A DNA stretch of 64,000 nucleotides from Diploptera punctata (Eukaryota > Arthropoda > Insecta > Blattodea > Blaberidae): contig JASPKZ010004561.1 in assembly GCA_030220185.1 (NCBI GenBank), positions 231,001 to 295,000 of the forward strand, given 5' to 3'. The notes beneath the pieces are model-generated. The model was not told the origin of the DNA, did no database searches, and saw only the letters and a program-made list of their open reading frames with translations. The position numbers and the translations under genes were made by a program. Shown here in pieces: positions 50,270 to 61,574 of the stretch (its first letter is position 1; each line of letters opens with the position of its first letter).

Positions 50270-53200
50270 GTAAGTGACATTCTGCATTACGTAACACTTT
50301 GAACTCAACTTGACCTCAGCACCTCTTTCTTACGACCTGACCTCCGTACATCTGTTTGTTAAAATTGCATTTTTTACAATTTCCAAGTAAAATTCTCTTA
50401 TTATGTCACGTATACCTTTTAGTTACAGACGCAAATACTAATAACTAGGTAATGCCTGGCGTGCGCTGCTACTCATAAATAAATGCTAATATGTTTTTCA
50501 AAATTAAAATATAAAATTATGGAATATTCACCTGAAAGGTCCGTCTCCTCAACTTAATTAATTATTTAACTGTAGCGCTTTCGGGACTTGTCCCATCATC
50601 GGCAGGATTCAAAACTGGTGTTTCACTGAAGATCTGGTAGAGGGGTTTACACATACTGGGTTCGTTTTCGTTTATCAGATTGTCGTTGTTGTGAGCTGTT
50701 TTCATGATTTCCATCTCTTCGAGTACGTTTATCTTCGCTGGATTATTTTCTCTGTGCATTACTGTTACGGTGTTTTCAATATTTAACATGCGATGTCCTT
50801 CATGGATAACGTGTTTTGCATAGCTTGATTTTCCTTCTGCGTGAATAAAGTCTCGAAAATGTTCTTTAAATCTTCTCCATTCACCTGTCTCTTCATCTCT
50901 CTTTGGTCCAAAAATTTTCCTAAGTACTTTATTCTCAAATACTTGTAATCTTCTTTCCTCTCTTAAAGTAAGAGTCCATGTTTCGCATCCATATAATATA
51001 ACTGGTAAAATAATAGTTTTATATATTTTCAGTTTAACGTTTTTTGAAAGGAGTTGGGACATCAAGAGTCTCTGCAATGCATAATAGCATGCATTTCCAG
51101 AATTGAGCCTATGTTTAATTTCTTTGTGCATCTCATTCCTATTTGTGATTATTGTTCCTAGGTATTTGAATTCAGCCACCTCCTCAAAATTTCCCTCATT
51201 TGTCATTAGCTGTCCATTTCCATTATTTACTGAATTTCTACGTGTGCCCATATATTTAGTTTTATTGATATTTACTTCCAGTCCTAATTTCTTAGTGTTA
51301 CTCAATAGTGTGTGCGTGTTGTCTTTTAGTATCTCCTCGCTATCGGCCAACAATACTACATCATCAGCATAAACTAACAGCTTATTAATACCATTGAGTT
51401 GTAAGCCTTCCTCATTCTCTAAAGATTTAATGGTATGCTCTAGTACAAAATTAAATAATAGAGGAGATAGTGCATCTCCTTGCTTCAACCCATTCTGGAT
51501 TTCAAAAGTGTCCGGAAGCTCTTTGTCTACACGCACCCTACTCTTTGTGCCATTTAGACACATTCGTATAAGTCTAACTAACTTTTTAGGAATTCCGAAC
51601 TCCAGCAGGATGCTATATAACTTCTCCCTCTTAATTGAATCATATGCTTTTTTGAAGTCTACATACAGTTGATGTAGAATAGAATAGAATAGAATAGATT
51701 TATTTAGCCTGGTGGAGTTAAGGTCATGTGGCCTTCTCTTCCACTCACCAGAACAAGCATATGTTACATATGAATACAAAAAAATTACAATAATAGTTAT
51801 ATTAAACAGGACAAACATACTCGTATATGAATACAAAAAAAAGTTACAATAATAGTCATTAAACAATTAATTATCTGTCATATTGAATAATAATGAAATG
51901 AATGTCTAATAATAGAATGAAACTAAATACAATTAAAATTAAATTAATGATACAATGAATAAAAAAAAGGAATAACAGCTCGAATCTACTATACATAAAA
52001 AGAAAAGAAAAAAATTACAAAGAAAGTAATAAACTACAATGAATTAATCTATGCTTTTTATACAAGGCATTAGGTAAATCGATCTTAATCTTTGTAGAGT
52101 AAGATTTAAAGTTGCATTCTCCTAATTTGGTCATACCATCTGCTTATTTTTGTACGAAGTTTCTATGCAAGGTGGTTTTACGTGAAGGAATGTTTAGCAC
52201 ATGTGTTTGACCTGCTCAACAAGGGAAGTACCGGTAGCTGGGATTCTGTTGGCTACCTCAATGCAACTCTTAAATCACCCTCCCAGTTGAAGACATAAAC
52301 GGAATTAAAATAATAAAAAAATAAGGTTGAAAAAAAAATTCAATAGAAATTTAATTAAATATGAGGATTTAAATTTAAGATTCCATAGAAAAGTTCACTA
52401 GTCAGTGGATGTAATTAAATTTCGATGGTAGGTAATGAAAACCTTGTAACTCCATCAGACAATGAAAACCACGTAACTCCGGTAACCAGCACAGAAATAT
52501 GTGATGCATAACCTGTTGAGAACACGGACTTCAAATTTATTAACAACTTGACTTGTATTCTGTAGTAAAATATGTGGGAACTATTGCTTATCAATTTTCA
52601 TAATTATTCAAAACAGGTTTTTCCTCACCTGTAAGACAAATGTCACGAAAACTTTAAGGCCCAAATGGTCCCCGAAATCATATGGCCATCATCATCCTTA
52701 TCATTATCATCATCATCACCATCATCATCCTTCACCGGTGTGGAAAGCAACGGGAAACTACCACACCTACACAACTCCCTAGTAAAGCTGCAAACATAGC
52801 ATGAAAATGCTATGATTGCAGTGAAGGACCTGCCTTCGGGCAGAAGTACTATGGATGGATTTAAAACAGTTATTTGTTTCTCATAGAAAATTTACCAAAA
52901 TGGAGTTACGAGGTTTTCATTACCCACAATCGATTTTTCGTTTATTAGTTAGAAGTGCATTAACTAACTAACTAACTCACTGGCGCTATAGAACCCGTAG
53001 CTTCATGGCCGCGCGGACATAAGCACTCCATACATCCCTTTCCTGAGCTAATGTTTTCCAATCATTCCCTGTATAATTTACTTTCCTCAAATCTTGATTA
53101 ATGTTATTTTCCCATCTATTCTTGGTCTACCAACTGGGGGTTTTCCTTATGGTTTTCCTGCAAGAAGCTTCGATGCACTTTTTTTCCCCATTTGTGCCAC

Positions 53201-56200
53201 ATGTCCTGCCCATCGCAGTCTACGACACTTAACTGTTCCTATTATATCTGGCTTCCTATAAAGATCATGTAGTTCGTTGTTTGTAGTCTTCTCAATTCAC
53301 CTGTCCATCTCTCTTTGGTCCAAACATTTTCCTAAGAACGTTATTCTCAAATACTCGTAATCTCCTTTCCTCCCATAAGGTAAGAGTCTACGCACCCATG
53401 TAATATAACTGGTAGAATAACAGTTTTATATATTTTCAGTTTAACGTTTTTTTGAAAAGAAGTGCTTTGCATTTTTTAATTTAAACGTTGGATATTTCAC
53501 AATTTACGATATCCGATTAAGGGTCTTTCCACTTTTCAGCGGTTGCCCTTTTACCAGCCGGCTGCTGGCCCTTCACATCCACATGTGTCAATCACAGAGG
53601 TAGATGATCAACAGCCAGTGTAGGGGTGACATGTGGTTAGCATGTCGAGACCCCAGCCGTTATAGCTGGTTCCTCAACCTGGAGCCGCTACTTATTGTAG
53701 CTACCCAATTGCCTCACGATGCTGGGTGGGCACCGGTCCCATACTGGCCGAAATACCATGAGAAAATGTCTTCCCCCATGGAGACTCGAACCAGCGCAAG
53801 TCCCGTAGCTCTGCGCCAAGGCTTCCTACCTTAACCGCTCGGCTACGGCGCGGGACTCACAATTTACGAGTACTGAATAAAATTGTATTTTTGTAGCAAT
53901 CCTCTAATGATGAAAGTTATATATAATAAATATAAAGAAACACGACTATTTAGAAAGAAGGAACGGGCTTCAAACATTTATTTCTTCCGAATTACAAAAC
54001 ATATAAACACAATTCTAATGTTCCTGCAAAGAGAAAAGTTCAAATTTCACTATTCTATGCATTCAATATGAGCACCATGTATTACACGACAAATATCAAA
54101 ACGGTAGCTCATTTATTGCCACACACAAATCAGCTAGTCTCCAGTTATCGAATTTACAGCTTCAACAATTTAATGTCGCAGATTTTCAAGAGTGTCAGGC
54201 AAAGGGGGGATAAAAATACCGTCTTTTACGTAACCCCACAGATAAAAATCAAACGGAATTAGGTCGGGTGACCTGGGAGGCCACCGGTAATGAAGTTGAT
54301 CTTCTGCTCCTCCTCTTCCAATCCAACGTCCTGTTGTGTCGCCATTTTAATACAATCAACATGACAAGCAACAGCGCCGATGCGGCGTATTCAGAACTTC
54401 AAACTTTTCTCTTTCCAGGAACGTTGGAATTGTGTTTGTATTTTTTGTATTCTGGAAGAAATGAATCTTTGAAGTCTGTTCCATCTTTCTGAATAGCCCA
54501 ATATTTGAGCAAAGCTTTCATTCTATGTATTATTATTTTCAGTTGTAACCTTGAAGGTGCTACAATGCTCTGCATATGGACAACAGTTGTTCTCAGAAGA
54601 CAATTATCCATTCTCCACTTCAAGGACAATTAATCATCCTGGTGTTGGATTACACAGGAATTCATTCTCCAACCTCGGACCTACTATTCATGGACCACAA
54701 GTTGACCTAAATTCACAACCTCTCAGGCCTGTAGATGATGTATCTCCTTTTGTGTTTGGAAACGAACAATTTGATAACCGTCCCATAAGAGAGAATTCTT
54801 TCCCAAGACCACAACAATCTCCAAGAAAATTCAATGGTTTCATTCCTTCTAGAAACGATAATCCAAACATAGGGATATTTCAAACAGATAGGACATTCAA
54901 TGAAAGACCTGATTTTGGTAGGCGACCATCAAGACAGAACCCACAGGGTATAGAATTCAATCAAAGACCTGGTGTGAATGTTGATTCATCAAGGCAGAAC
55001 CCTATAGGAAGACCGCAATTCGAAACAACGCCATTAAGTCAAAATTTTCCATTGCGACCTCAACCTGGGATACCTTTCAATGGAAGACCTAGCATAAACC
55101 TGAATCAATTTAGGCAGAGTTCATCTGGAAGACCCAGCTTAGTTGTTCCGGATGATCGTGATGAAGTGTTTATATTTGACAGACCAACATCTCCAAGACC
55201 TCCGACACCTGCACGAAAAACCACGACAACAACAACAGCTAGAAACTGTGACTGTCCATCAACTCCAGAATTTAATCCTGTTTGCGGTACAAATGGTCAG
55301 ACGTACAATAATCCCGGGAAACTGAAGTGTGCCAGACTGTGTGGGACAGGTAAGTACACAACAAACAAACACAGTGAAACCTGTTTCAATTCTCATTTTA
55401 TAGAAAACAATTCATAACATACAGCATCATGTCATAAATATTTATTAATTAAATAAAAATAAAACGTAGTTTTATTTGATTTTCATATTTATTATATAAT
55501 TCAGTGACAGCTGTTTCGGTACACTGTACCTTCTTCAGACATGTTAACAAATTATTAATTGTGTTCTAACTGATCTAAGCAACGATACAACAATATTTAT
55601 TTAAATTTTTTAATTTAACAAAGGGGATTCATTCAAATCAAGTTGAGAATTTAACAGTTTTTTACTACTTTTAAATTTATTAATTTCTACAGCCTCCAAA
55701 AGATCTAACTTCTTACCCTTATCACAAATATGTAAAATTTCAAAATTTGGATCGAAACAATGATTAAATTGGAATAGGTGGTTAGCATATTTTGAATTTT
55801 CTAAATTTCTGTTATATGCTCTCATGTGTTCCTTTATCCGAGAGATAAAAGGTCTACCAGTTTGTCCTATATAGACATCGTCACTTAAATTGAAGTGTGG
55901 CACATGTGACAATGTCTATATAGGACAAACTGGTAGACCTTTTATCTCTCGGATAAAGGAACACATGAGAGCATATAACAGAAATTTAGAAAATTCAAAA
56001 TATGCTAACCACCTATTCCAATTTAATCATTGTTTCGATCCAAATTTTGAAATTTTACATGTTTGTGATAAGGGTAAGAAGTTAGACCTTTTGGAGGCTG
56101 TAGAAATTAATAAATTTAAAAGTAGTAAAAAACTGTTAAATTCTCAACTTGATTTGAATGAATCCCCTTTGTTAAATTAAAAAAATAAATAAATATTGTT

Positions 56201-59200
56201 GTATTGTTGCTTAGATCAGTTGGAACACGATTCATAATTTGTTAACATGTCTGAAGAAGGTACAGTGTACCGAAACAGCTGTCACTGAATTATATAATAA
56301 ATATGAAATTCAAATAAAACTACGTTTTATTTTTATTTAATTAATAAATATGGATTTTCATCAAGTAAACACCAACTCAATTGATTATATAAATACTTAC
56401 TCTTACTCACTGGCACTATCGAACCCGTAGGTTCATGGCCGCGCGGACATAAGCTCTCCATATGTCCCTATCCTGAGCTAATGCTTTCCAATCTTTCCCT
56501 GTATAATCTACTTCCTTCAAATCATAGTTAATGTTGTTATCCCACCTCATTCTTGGTCTACCAACTTGGCGTTTTCCCTCTGGCTTTCCTACAAGAAGCT
56601 TCCATGCACGTCTTTCATTTCCCTTACGTGCAACATGTCCTGCCCATCGCAGTCTACGAGACTTAACTGTTCTTATTATATCTGGCTTCCTATAAAGACC
56701 ATGTAGTTCATTGTTGTGTAGTCTTCTCCATTCACCTGTCTGTTCATCTCTCTTTGGTCCAAAAATTTTGCTAAGAAATTTATTCTCAAATACTCGTAAT
56801 CTACTTTCCTCCCTTAAAGTAAGAGTCCATGTTTCGCACCCATTGATTATATAAATATTTTTGTTTAATATTATGACTGATTTATGTGGGCTGTTCAATA
56901 GGCAAAGATCATTATACTCTACAGTCATAGTATCATTCATTCATTCATTCATTCATTCATTGTGACATTATATACGCGATGTGGGATTTAATAAAACTGG
57001 TCAACATGCTTTTTGACTCATGAGTACCAATAGTTGTATTTAATGCAGTTTTTTTATCGTGTTTTCAAATATGTATTCGGAATTTCTCCATCGCCCACAG
57101 TTTTTTATTTCAATTTTAATTAATTGATTTAAATGATTATTTTTTAATAAACTTTTTTTCGTCCATTTGACCATTGTAAAATAAAACCAAATGAGCTAAC
57201 TCAGGAGATTTCAGCTATGGAAAAGAGATATCAACGCAAATGGAAACCTAATATGCTGGCCGATTATTGTTGGATCATCAAGAGGGATGCTCCACAGGCG
57301 AAATATAGCAGAAAATTGTCATTTATTACTTTCTATGTGAGCCCGAATATTCGAATATTGTGTAGTTACAAATGTAGAAAATATTAAAGTGTTTGAAATG
57401 ATAAATTCCTGTCTCTCGGAAACCTTGAGTGATAAAGAAAAACCGGTATCATATTTGAATTCAGGAGAAAAAATACTATCAGAATCACATATTTTTCTTT
57501 CTGAGACAAAAAAAAAAGTTTCTTTTTTGTTGCTCAGTGTTATAACAGTGGGGAATTTTGCGTGTTTGCTATGCTGGCGGGACAAGGTCGTTATTTCTTT
57601 AAGGTCAAATATCATTTACTTGTTAATTCATGTGTTAGATTTTTCTCTGTCGGTAAACTATTAGCATACTTGGAAATAATAAATCACTACCCACCATTCA
57701 TGAGAATGTTTCTATACAGATCATATTTTTTTTATTATTTCAGTTTAACTTCTCACCTTATGGTTACTTTAACATGCCACACGCTACCCGGGCCGGAGTT
57801 GCTATGATGATCTTGAAGAAGATTTCCGGGCTGTAGGCCGTGGTCTTGAGGCTTTAGTTCCCCGACGTTTCGCCAGAGACTGCGTCTGATCATCATCACT
57901 TGGTGACAGCTATCGGTGCTGCCCAGTGTGCCTTTTCCTGGGACTTGTGTTTGTCCCTTGTCGGCGAATTCGCGTGTGAATTCGGTATTGGGTTCAGCTG
58001 GTAAACCCTAGCCTACACGGCGATTTTATGTGGATTTTAATTATTGTTTGGAGTAATGTGAGATTTATATGGATATTGTTGCCAAGGCGAATGGATCTCG
58101 CTTGATTGGGGCATCGGAAACCGTGTCGCTGAAGAGCTCGGCTCGATTCAGGACCGGAATGAGCCACGCCACTCTGCGCTGATCATTCTGACCTTGGTTG
58201 TTACATGCTAATTACTATGGATTATTTATTTGGTCGAATATGTTTCTATGTGTAGTACGCCATTGTGGAAGGTGTCCTATATTGCGTGCTAATGGGTTTC
58301 CATGATCATTTATGTTTTGAAACATGGTGGTGACCCTTTCTGCTATGATAGTATCAATAAATGGTACCTTCGTGGCCTCGTGCATCCCTGTTATCCTTGT
58401 GTAACGCGGGGCCGAAAGTATGATTTTTAGACACTTGTTTTGTAGTATCTGTAGTTTATTTTTGTGGCATTTCGCAAGGATACTCAGAGATTCACAGCCG
58501 TACAATAGCTTACTGCGGATCACAGCCACTTTTATAATGTGAGCTTGATCCCACGGGACAGTGACGGCGACTTGAAAAACGGATATAATATTGCTATGCC
58601 TTGATGGGCTCTGGTTATTATATGATCAACTTACTTACTTACTTACTCACTGGCACTATCACACCCGTAGGTTCATGGCCGCGCGGACATAAGCTATCCA
58701 TATGTCCCTATGTCCCGCGCCGTAGCCGAGTGGTTAAGGCAGAAAGCCTTGGCGCAGAGCTACGGGACTTGCGCTGGTTCGAGTCTCCTTGGGGGGAAGA
58801 AATTTTCTCATGGTATTTCGGCCAGTATGGGACCGGTGCCCACGCAGCATCGTGATGCATTTGGGTAGCTACAATAAGTAGCGGCTCCAGGTTGAGAAAA
58901 CCAGCTATAACGGCTGGGGGACGCTGATTACCACCTACCTCTGTGATTGACACAAGTGGATGTGAGGCCAGCAGCTGGCTGGTAGGCTAAGGGCCTTGTA
59001 GGCCTGTCGCGCCAGGAGTTTTTTTATATGTCCCTATCCTGAGCTAATGCTTTACAATCATTCCCTGTATAATCTACTTCCCTCAAATCATAGTTAATGT
59101 TGTTCCCCCACCTCATTTTTGGTCTACAAACTGGGCGTTTTCCCTCTGGCATTCCTACAAGAAGCTTCCATGCACTTCTTTCATTCCCCATACGTGCAAC

Positions 59201-61419
59201 ATGTCCTGCCCATCGCAGTCTACGAGACTTAACTGTTCTTATTATATCTGGCTTCCTATAAAGACCATGTAGTTCATTGTTATGTAGTCTTCTCCATTCA
59301 CCTGTCTGTTCATCTCTCTTTGGTCCAAAAATTTTCCTAAGAACTTTATTCTCAAATACTCGTAATCTCCTTTCCTCCCTTAAAGTAAGAGTCCATGTTT
59401 CGCACCCATATAATATAACTGGTAAAATAATAGTTTTATATATTTTCAGCTTAACGTTTTTTGAAAGGAGTTGGGACATCAAAAGTCTCTGCAATGCATA
59501 ATAGCATGCATTTCCAGAATTGAGCCTATGTTTAATTTATTTGTGCGTCTCATTCCTATTTGTGATTATTGTTCCTAGGTATTTGAATTCAGCCACTTCC
59601 TCGAAATTTTCCTGATTTGTCATTAACTGTCCATTTCCATTATATACTGAATTTCTACGTGTGACCATATATTTAGTTTTACTGATATTTACTTCCAGTC
59701 CTAATTTCTTAGTGTTACTCAATAGTGTGTGCGTGTTGGCCTTTAGTATCTCCTCGCTATCGGCCAGTAGTACTACATCATCAGCATAAACTAACAGCTT
59801 ATTAATACCATTGAGTTGTAAGCCTTCCTCATTCTGTAAAGATTTAATGGCATGCTCTAGTACAAAATTAAACAGTAGAGGAGATAGTGCATCTCCTTGC
59901 TTCCACCCATTCTGGATTTGAAAAGTGTCTGAAAACTAGTTGAACCTACACACACAGACCGATATCTGCAGAAAGACTCTAACCACCATCCAAGACAAAA
60001 GCGAGGTGTCATTAAGACACTGTTCGACAGAGCGACTAAGTTATGCCAACCACAACACCTTAAACAAGAACAACACCATCTGTTCAATTGTTTCCAGAAA
60101 AATGGCTACACATCCAAGGAAATAAGACAAACCATACATCCACGAAGACAGCACGTCAGAATGGATAACACACCCTCAACCAGCATAGCCTACTTACCAT
60201 ATGTACAAAGAGTCACAGATCGTATCGGAAAACTCCTACGAAAATATAACATAAAAACAGTTTACAGACCTACAAGAAAAATAGAAGACTGCCTTCGCTC
60301 AGCTAAGGATCCTCGGCCACCTCTCTCCACTTGCGGCGTATATCGACTTCCTTGTTCGTGTGGTAAATCATATATAGGGACCACGAAAAGAAGTATAGCC
60401 ACCCGTTTATCAGAAACATAAAAGAAACTGCAGACAAGGAGAAATGGATAAAATCAGCTGTAGCAGAACATGCCATTACGAATGGTCACCAGATTCTATT
60501 CGACGATACACAAGTTTTAGCCACAACTTCCTACTATTTCCCTCTAGATTATACCGAGAGGCTATAGAAATACACAAGCATAAGGGAAATATTAACAGAA
60601 AAAGAAGAAGGTATCAAACTGTCTAAGGCCTGGTTTCATACACTAGAAAATAAATGCATTAACACCAGTGACAACAAGGAGACGACTATTAGCCAATCAG
60701 CAAGAGCCACGCCCATTCACCCTGCACCCCCCACTAACACAACGTCCTCTACGTTCACAGCGCTCATTCTAAGCAGATCTTCCGACCAGGAAACACGCAT
60801 AGAAGCACTCGCCACTGAAGATGCCCTCCGCAGTTGAGGGCGAAACGTCTGGTATCAACACCAACTATGGACCACGGCCACATAACCCGGAATCACTCAA
60901 CATTATGTCTGAAAACTGTTTGCCTACACGCACCCTACACTTTGAGCCATTTAGACACATTTGTATAAGTCTAACTAACTTTTTAGGAATTCCGAACTCC
61001 AGCAGGATACTATATAACTTCTCCCTCTGAATTGAATCATATGCTTTTTTGAAGTCTACATACAGTTGATGTACAGTACCATTATATTCCCATTTCTTTT
61101 CTAAAATCTATCTTATACTAAAAATCTGATCTGTTGTAGACCTGTTTCTTCTAAATGCACATTGATGATCTCCTAGAATGTCGTCATGGGCTCTAAATGT
61201 AAGCCTTTTATCCAATATTAGGCCTAAATATCTGACAGAAGTTTCTACTGGGCCAACAACCCGGAAATCTTCTTCAAGATCATCATAACTATAGTATGAT
61301 TGTAACAAAATAAACTATCTTCTGTTTCAGACGTGAGAGTGCACTACTATGGTACCTGCATCACAACCACTGAACAACCTACAGCATCTTCTACATCTGC
61401 CACTAATAACTTATTCTGA
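50242..61419 (+). CDS. Secreted Kazal inhibitor with long Pro/Arg/Asn-rich spacer, three exons, about 307 residues
   Basis: Exons 50242-50269, 54543-55349 and 61331-61419 join in frame with phase 1 introns, exactly as in Kazal gene 1. The product has a signal peptide (MLWTTFIFAVVTLKVLQ, cleavage probably near SAYG). About 220 residues follow, rich in Pro, Arg, Asn, Phe and Ser, with loose repeats of FxxRPxxxxxxxRQNPxG type. A Thr run leads into one Kazal domain (CDCPSTPEFNPVCGTNGQTY to GTC). P1 is Ser. A Thr/Ser-rich tail closes the protein. AATAAA at 61521 and 61532. The spacer has no homology I recognise and may be an extended, possibly extracellular-matrix or silk-like, linker (inference). 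Confidence 0.85.
50500..50876 (-). pseudogene. PLE 3' fragment: end of GIY-YIG endonuclease plus hammerhead
   Basis: The minus strand encodes HFRDFIHAEGKSSYAKHVIH, then NVLEEMEIMKTAHN, the C-terminal part of a PLE endonuclease including the late Glu. The hammerhead-like end at 50570-50605 and AT-rich tail follow. 5'-truncated. Joined in frame to LINE family 1 at 50877. Confidence 0.8.
50570..50605 (-). ncRNA. Hammerhead-ribozyme-like motif of a PLE 3' end
   Basis: Same as 18289-18324: CCGATGA core (C at position 4), extra T, helix II GGGAC/GTCCC, GAAA, AGCGCT palindrome, cleavage base A, helix I CTG/CAG. Confidence 0.6.
50877..51680 (-). pseudogene. LINE family 1 RT, best-preserved copy, 3' end replaced by PLE
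   Basis: Open through VDFKKAYDSIKREKLYSILLE, GIPKKLVRLIRMCLNG, GLKQGDALSPLLFNFVLEH, LLVYADDVVLLADSEE, and EFKYLGTIITN to KIFGPKRDEETGEWRR. RT motifs from before the active site to the thumb are intact. The endonuclease and 3' end are lacking. The frame continues into the PLE piece. Upstream of 51680 it is joined to unrelated repeat sequence. Confidence 0.9.
51681..52612. other. Repeat-like AT-rich intron sequence
   Basis: Starts with an AATAG run and the block TGGTGGAGTTAAGGTCATGTGG, which resembles a LINE 3' UTR. An imperfect duplicate, AATACAAAAAAA...TTACAATAATAG, is at 51773 and 51831. The rest is not recognised. Confidence 0.35.
52613..52862 (+). mobile_element. SINE B body without head
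   Basis: Starts at TTTTTCCTCACCTGTAAGAC and runs to the ATGGATGGAT end. Confidence 0.85.
52960..53465 (-). pseudogene. LINE family 1 3' end, decayed
   Basis: The complement carries the family 3' end (CACTGGCGCTATAGAACCC, ATGGCCGCGCGGACATAAGC) after an AACT-type tail, with many small indels in the RRLRW..HVA region. Not open. Confidence 0.85.
53510..53856 (-). mobile_element. SINE A, full length, reverse
   Basis: Head at the right (complement of TAGCCGAGCGGTTAAGG). Direct repeat TCACAATTTACGA flanks it (53497-53509, 53857-53869), 13 bp as read. Confidence 0.9.
54055..54330 (-). pseudogene. Transposase C-terminal fragment (IS630/mariner-like DDE)
   Basis: Minus strand reads RWPPRSPDLIPFDFYLWGYV and KDGIFIPPLPDTLENLR, later YRFDICRVIHGAHIE, with two stops between. 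This is the DDE-transposase tail of a mariner-superfamily element common in arthropods. It lies about 210 bp before exon 2 of Kazal gene 2, antisense. Confidence 0.75.
54543..55349 (+). CDS. Kazal gene 2, exon 2 (spacer and Kazal Cys 1-5)
   Basis: Acceptor TTATTTTCAG ends at 54542; donor GTAAGTACA from 55350. Open throughout 807 bases, phase 1 to phase 1. The Kazal part begins at NCDCPSTPEF. Confidence 0.9.
55503..55541 (-). ncRNA. Hammerhead-ribozyme-like motif, left PLE copy
   Basis: Minus-strand twin of 56248-56287: CTGAAGA (complement of 55532-55538), extra A, GGTAC/GTACC, GAAA, ACAGCTGT, C. Confidence 0.65.
55610..55909 (-). pseudogene. PLE GIY-YIG endonuclease piece, left copy
   Basis: Minus frame includes DVYIGQTGRPFISRIKEHMR, SKYANHLFQFNHCFDP and KKLDLLEAVEINKFKSS. 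The first tens of residues of the domain and the RT are missing, so it is a remnant. Differs from the right copy mainly at the joint and one Val/Ile. Confidence 0.85.
55890..56180 (+). pseudogene. PLE GIY-YIG endonuclease piece, right copy
   Basis: MKCGTCDNVYIGQTGRPFIS, R.KEH, HLFQFNHCF and LLEAVEINKF to stop. The YIG, the following Arg, the His residues and the late Glu of the catalytic pattern are present. The upstream GIY half and RT are lost. Confidence 0.85.
56248..56287 (+). ncRNA. Hammerhead-ribozyme-like motif, right PLE copy
   Basis: CTGAAGA 56251-56257, extra A, helix II GGTAC/GTACC (56259-56263, 56267-56271), GAAA 56272-56275, helix III palindrome ACAGCTGT 56275-56282, C56283. Helix I begins T-A, G-C; the outer part may use ATTCA (56230 region) with TGAAT. 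Confidence 0.65.
56396..56841 (-). pseudogene. LINE family 1 3' end inserted in the PLE, 16-bp TSD
   Basis: Direct repeat ATTGATTATATAAATA at 56380-56395 and 56842-56857. The complement encodes CETWTLTLREESRL, RRLRWAGHVARKGNERRAWK, GRPRMRWDNN and RAYVRAAMNLRVR stop, with an ACTT-type tail. A recent, severely 5'-truncated copy with an open frame. Confidence 0.9.
56995..57539 (-). mobile_element. CACTG-ended MITE, copy 4
   Basis: Left end AACTGGTCAACATG (first base changed), right end TTGCTCAGTG followed by TTA. Confidence 0.8.
57805..57900 (-). mobile_element. PLE-type terminal block with decayed hammerhead
   Basis: Shares GGCCGGAGTTGCTATGATG and GACGTTTCGCCAGAGACTGC with the fold-back at 62335-62560. 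Minus strand: ATGATGA where CTGANGA is expected, helix II CAGA/TCTG, GAAA, ACGT, C. The core is broken at position 3. Confidence 0.6.
58215..58560 (-). pseudogene. Jockey-type LINE ORF2 C-terminal fragment
   Basis: Minus frame: MAVIRSKLLYGCESLSILAK, LQILQNKCLKIILSAPRYTR, then FIDTIIAERVTTMFQNINDH. The QNK.L..I..APRYTR pattern is typical of Jockey-clade ORF2 ends. Confidence 0.75.
58712..59025 (+). mobile_element. SINE A inserted in LINE family 1, perfect 12-bp TSD
   Basis: ATATGTCCCTAT at 58700-58711 and 59026-59037. Head with TAGCCGAGTGGTTAAGG; 3' end GCCTGTCGCGCCAGGAG and a T run. Confidence 0.95.
59938..60905 (+). mobile_element. 5'-truncated PLE with GIY-YIG endonuclease, hammerhead and perfect 12-bp TSD
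   Basis: TGTCTGAAAACT at 59926-59937 and 60906-60917. Contains an RT end (YLPYVQRVTDRIGKLLRKYN, KTVYRPTRKIEDCL) and the endonuclease: STCGVYRLPCSCGKSYIGTT (GIY and YIG elements and paired Cys), RSIATRL, then after a frame change KSAVAEHAITNGHQILFDDT and REAIEIHKHKGN. Frameshifts and stops make it inactive. The 3' end carries the hammerhead at 60811-60853. Confidence 0.9.
60811..60853 (+). ncRNA. Hammerhead-ribozyme-like motif of the PLE, intact core
   Basis: Helix I GCCA (60811-60814) with TGGT (60850-60853). CTGAAGA 60815-60821, extra T, helix II GCCCTC/GAGGGC (60823-60828, 60836-60841), GAAA 60842-60845, minimal helix III ACGT 60845-60848, cleavage base C60849 (GTC). The cleanest PLE example here. 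Confidence 0.75.
61171..61310 (-). pseudogene. Short LINE piece (YLGLILDKRLTF) and PLE terminal block
   Basis: Complement reads SVRYLGLILDKRLTFRAH, a Jockey-like RT word, next to ATGATCTTGAAGAAGATTTCCGG, the PLE-type terminal block of 57805 and 62335. It ends about 20 bp before Kazal gene 2 exon 3. Confidence 0.6.
61331..61419 (+). CDS. Kazal gene 2, exon 3 and stop
   Basis: Acceptor CTGTTTCAG ends at 61330. Splicing completes an Asp codon, then VRVHYYGTC (sixth Cys) and a Thr/Ser tail to TGA at 61417-61419. AATAAA at 61521 and 61532. Confidence 0.9.
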
Positions 61420-61574
61420 ACATCATGTGAAGACTCACAGTTCAATACATTTGCCATTGTTGCATCATTCATTATTCTCTATGTATGTATAATAGTAATG
61501 TCACTATTCATAAATAGATAAATAAACAAATAATAAACATGCCATCATAGAAATATTTTTCATCATCATTATTA

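Larger units (their letters stand above)
55437..56395. mobile_element. Head-to-head pair of PLE 3' halves
   Basis: Two almost identical copies of a PLE 3' half face each other around 55910: reverse 55437-55905 and forward 55912-56395. Each encodes a GIY-YIG endonuclease piece and ends with a hammerhead-like motif and AT-rich tail. Inverted partial copies are a known habit of PLEs. The right end is disrupted by a LINE. Confidence 0.85.
58624..61170 (-). pseudogene. LINE family 1, long copy interrupted by SINE A and a PLE
   Basis: Complementary pieces 58624-58711, 59026-59937 and 60906-61170 make one LINE: 3' tail with ACTT repeats; RRLRWAGHVARMGNERSAWK; VILYGCETWTLTLREERRL; NTKKLGLEVNISKTK; then beyond the PLE the upstream RT and DHQCAFRRNRSTTDQIFSIR. 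The best evidence in the window for the order LINE, then SINE and PLE. Confidence 0.9.
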
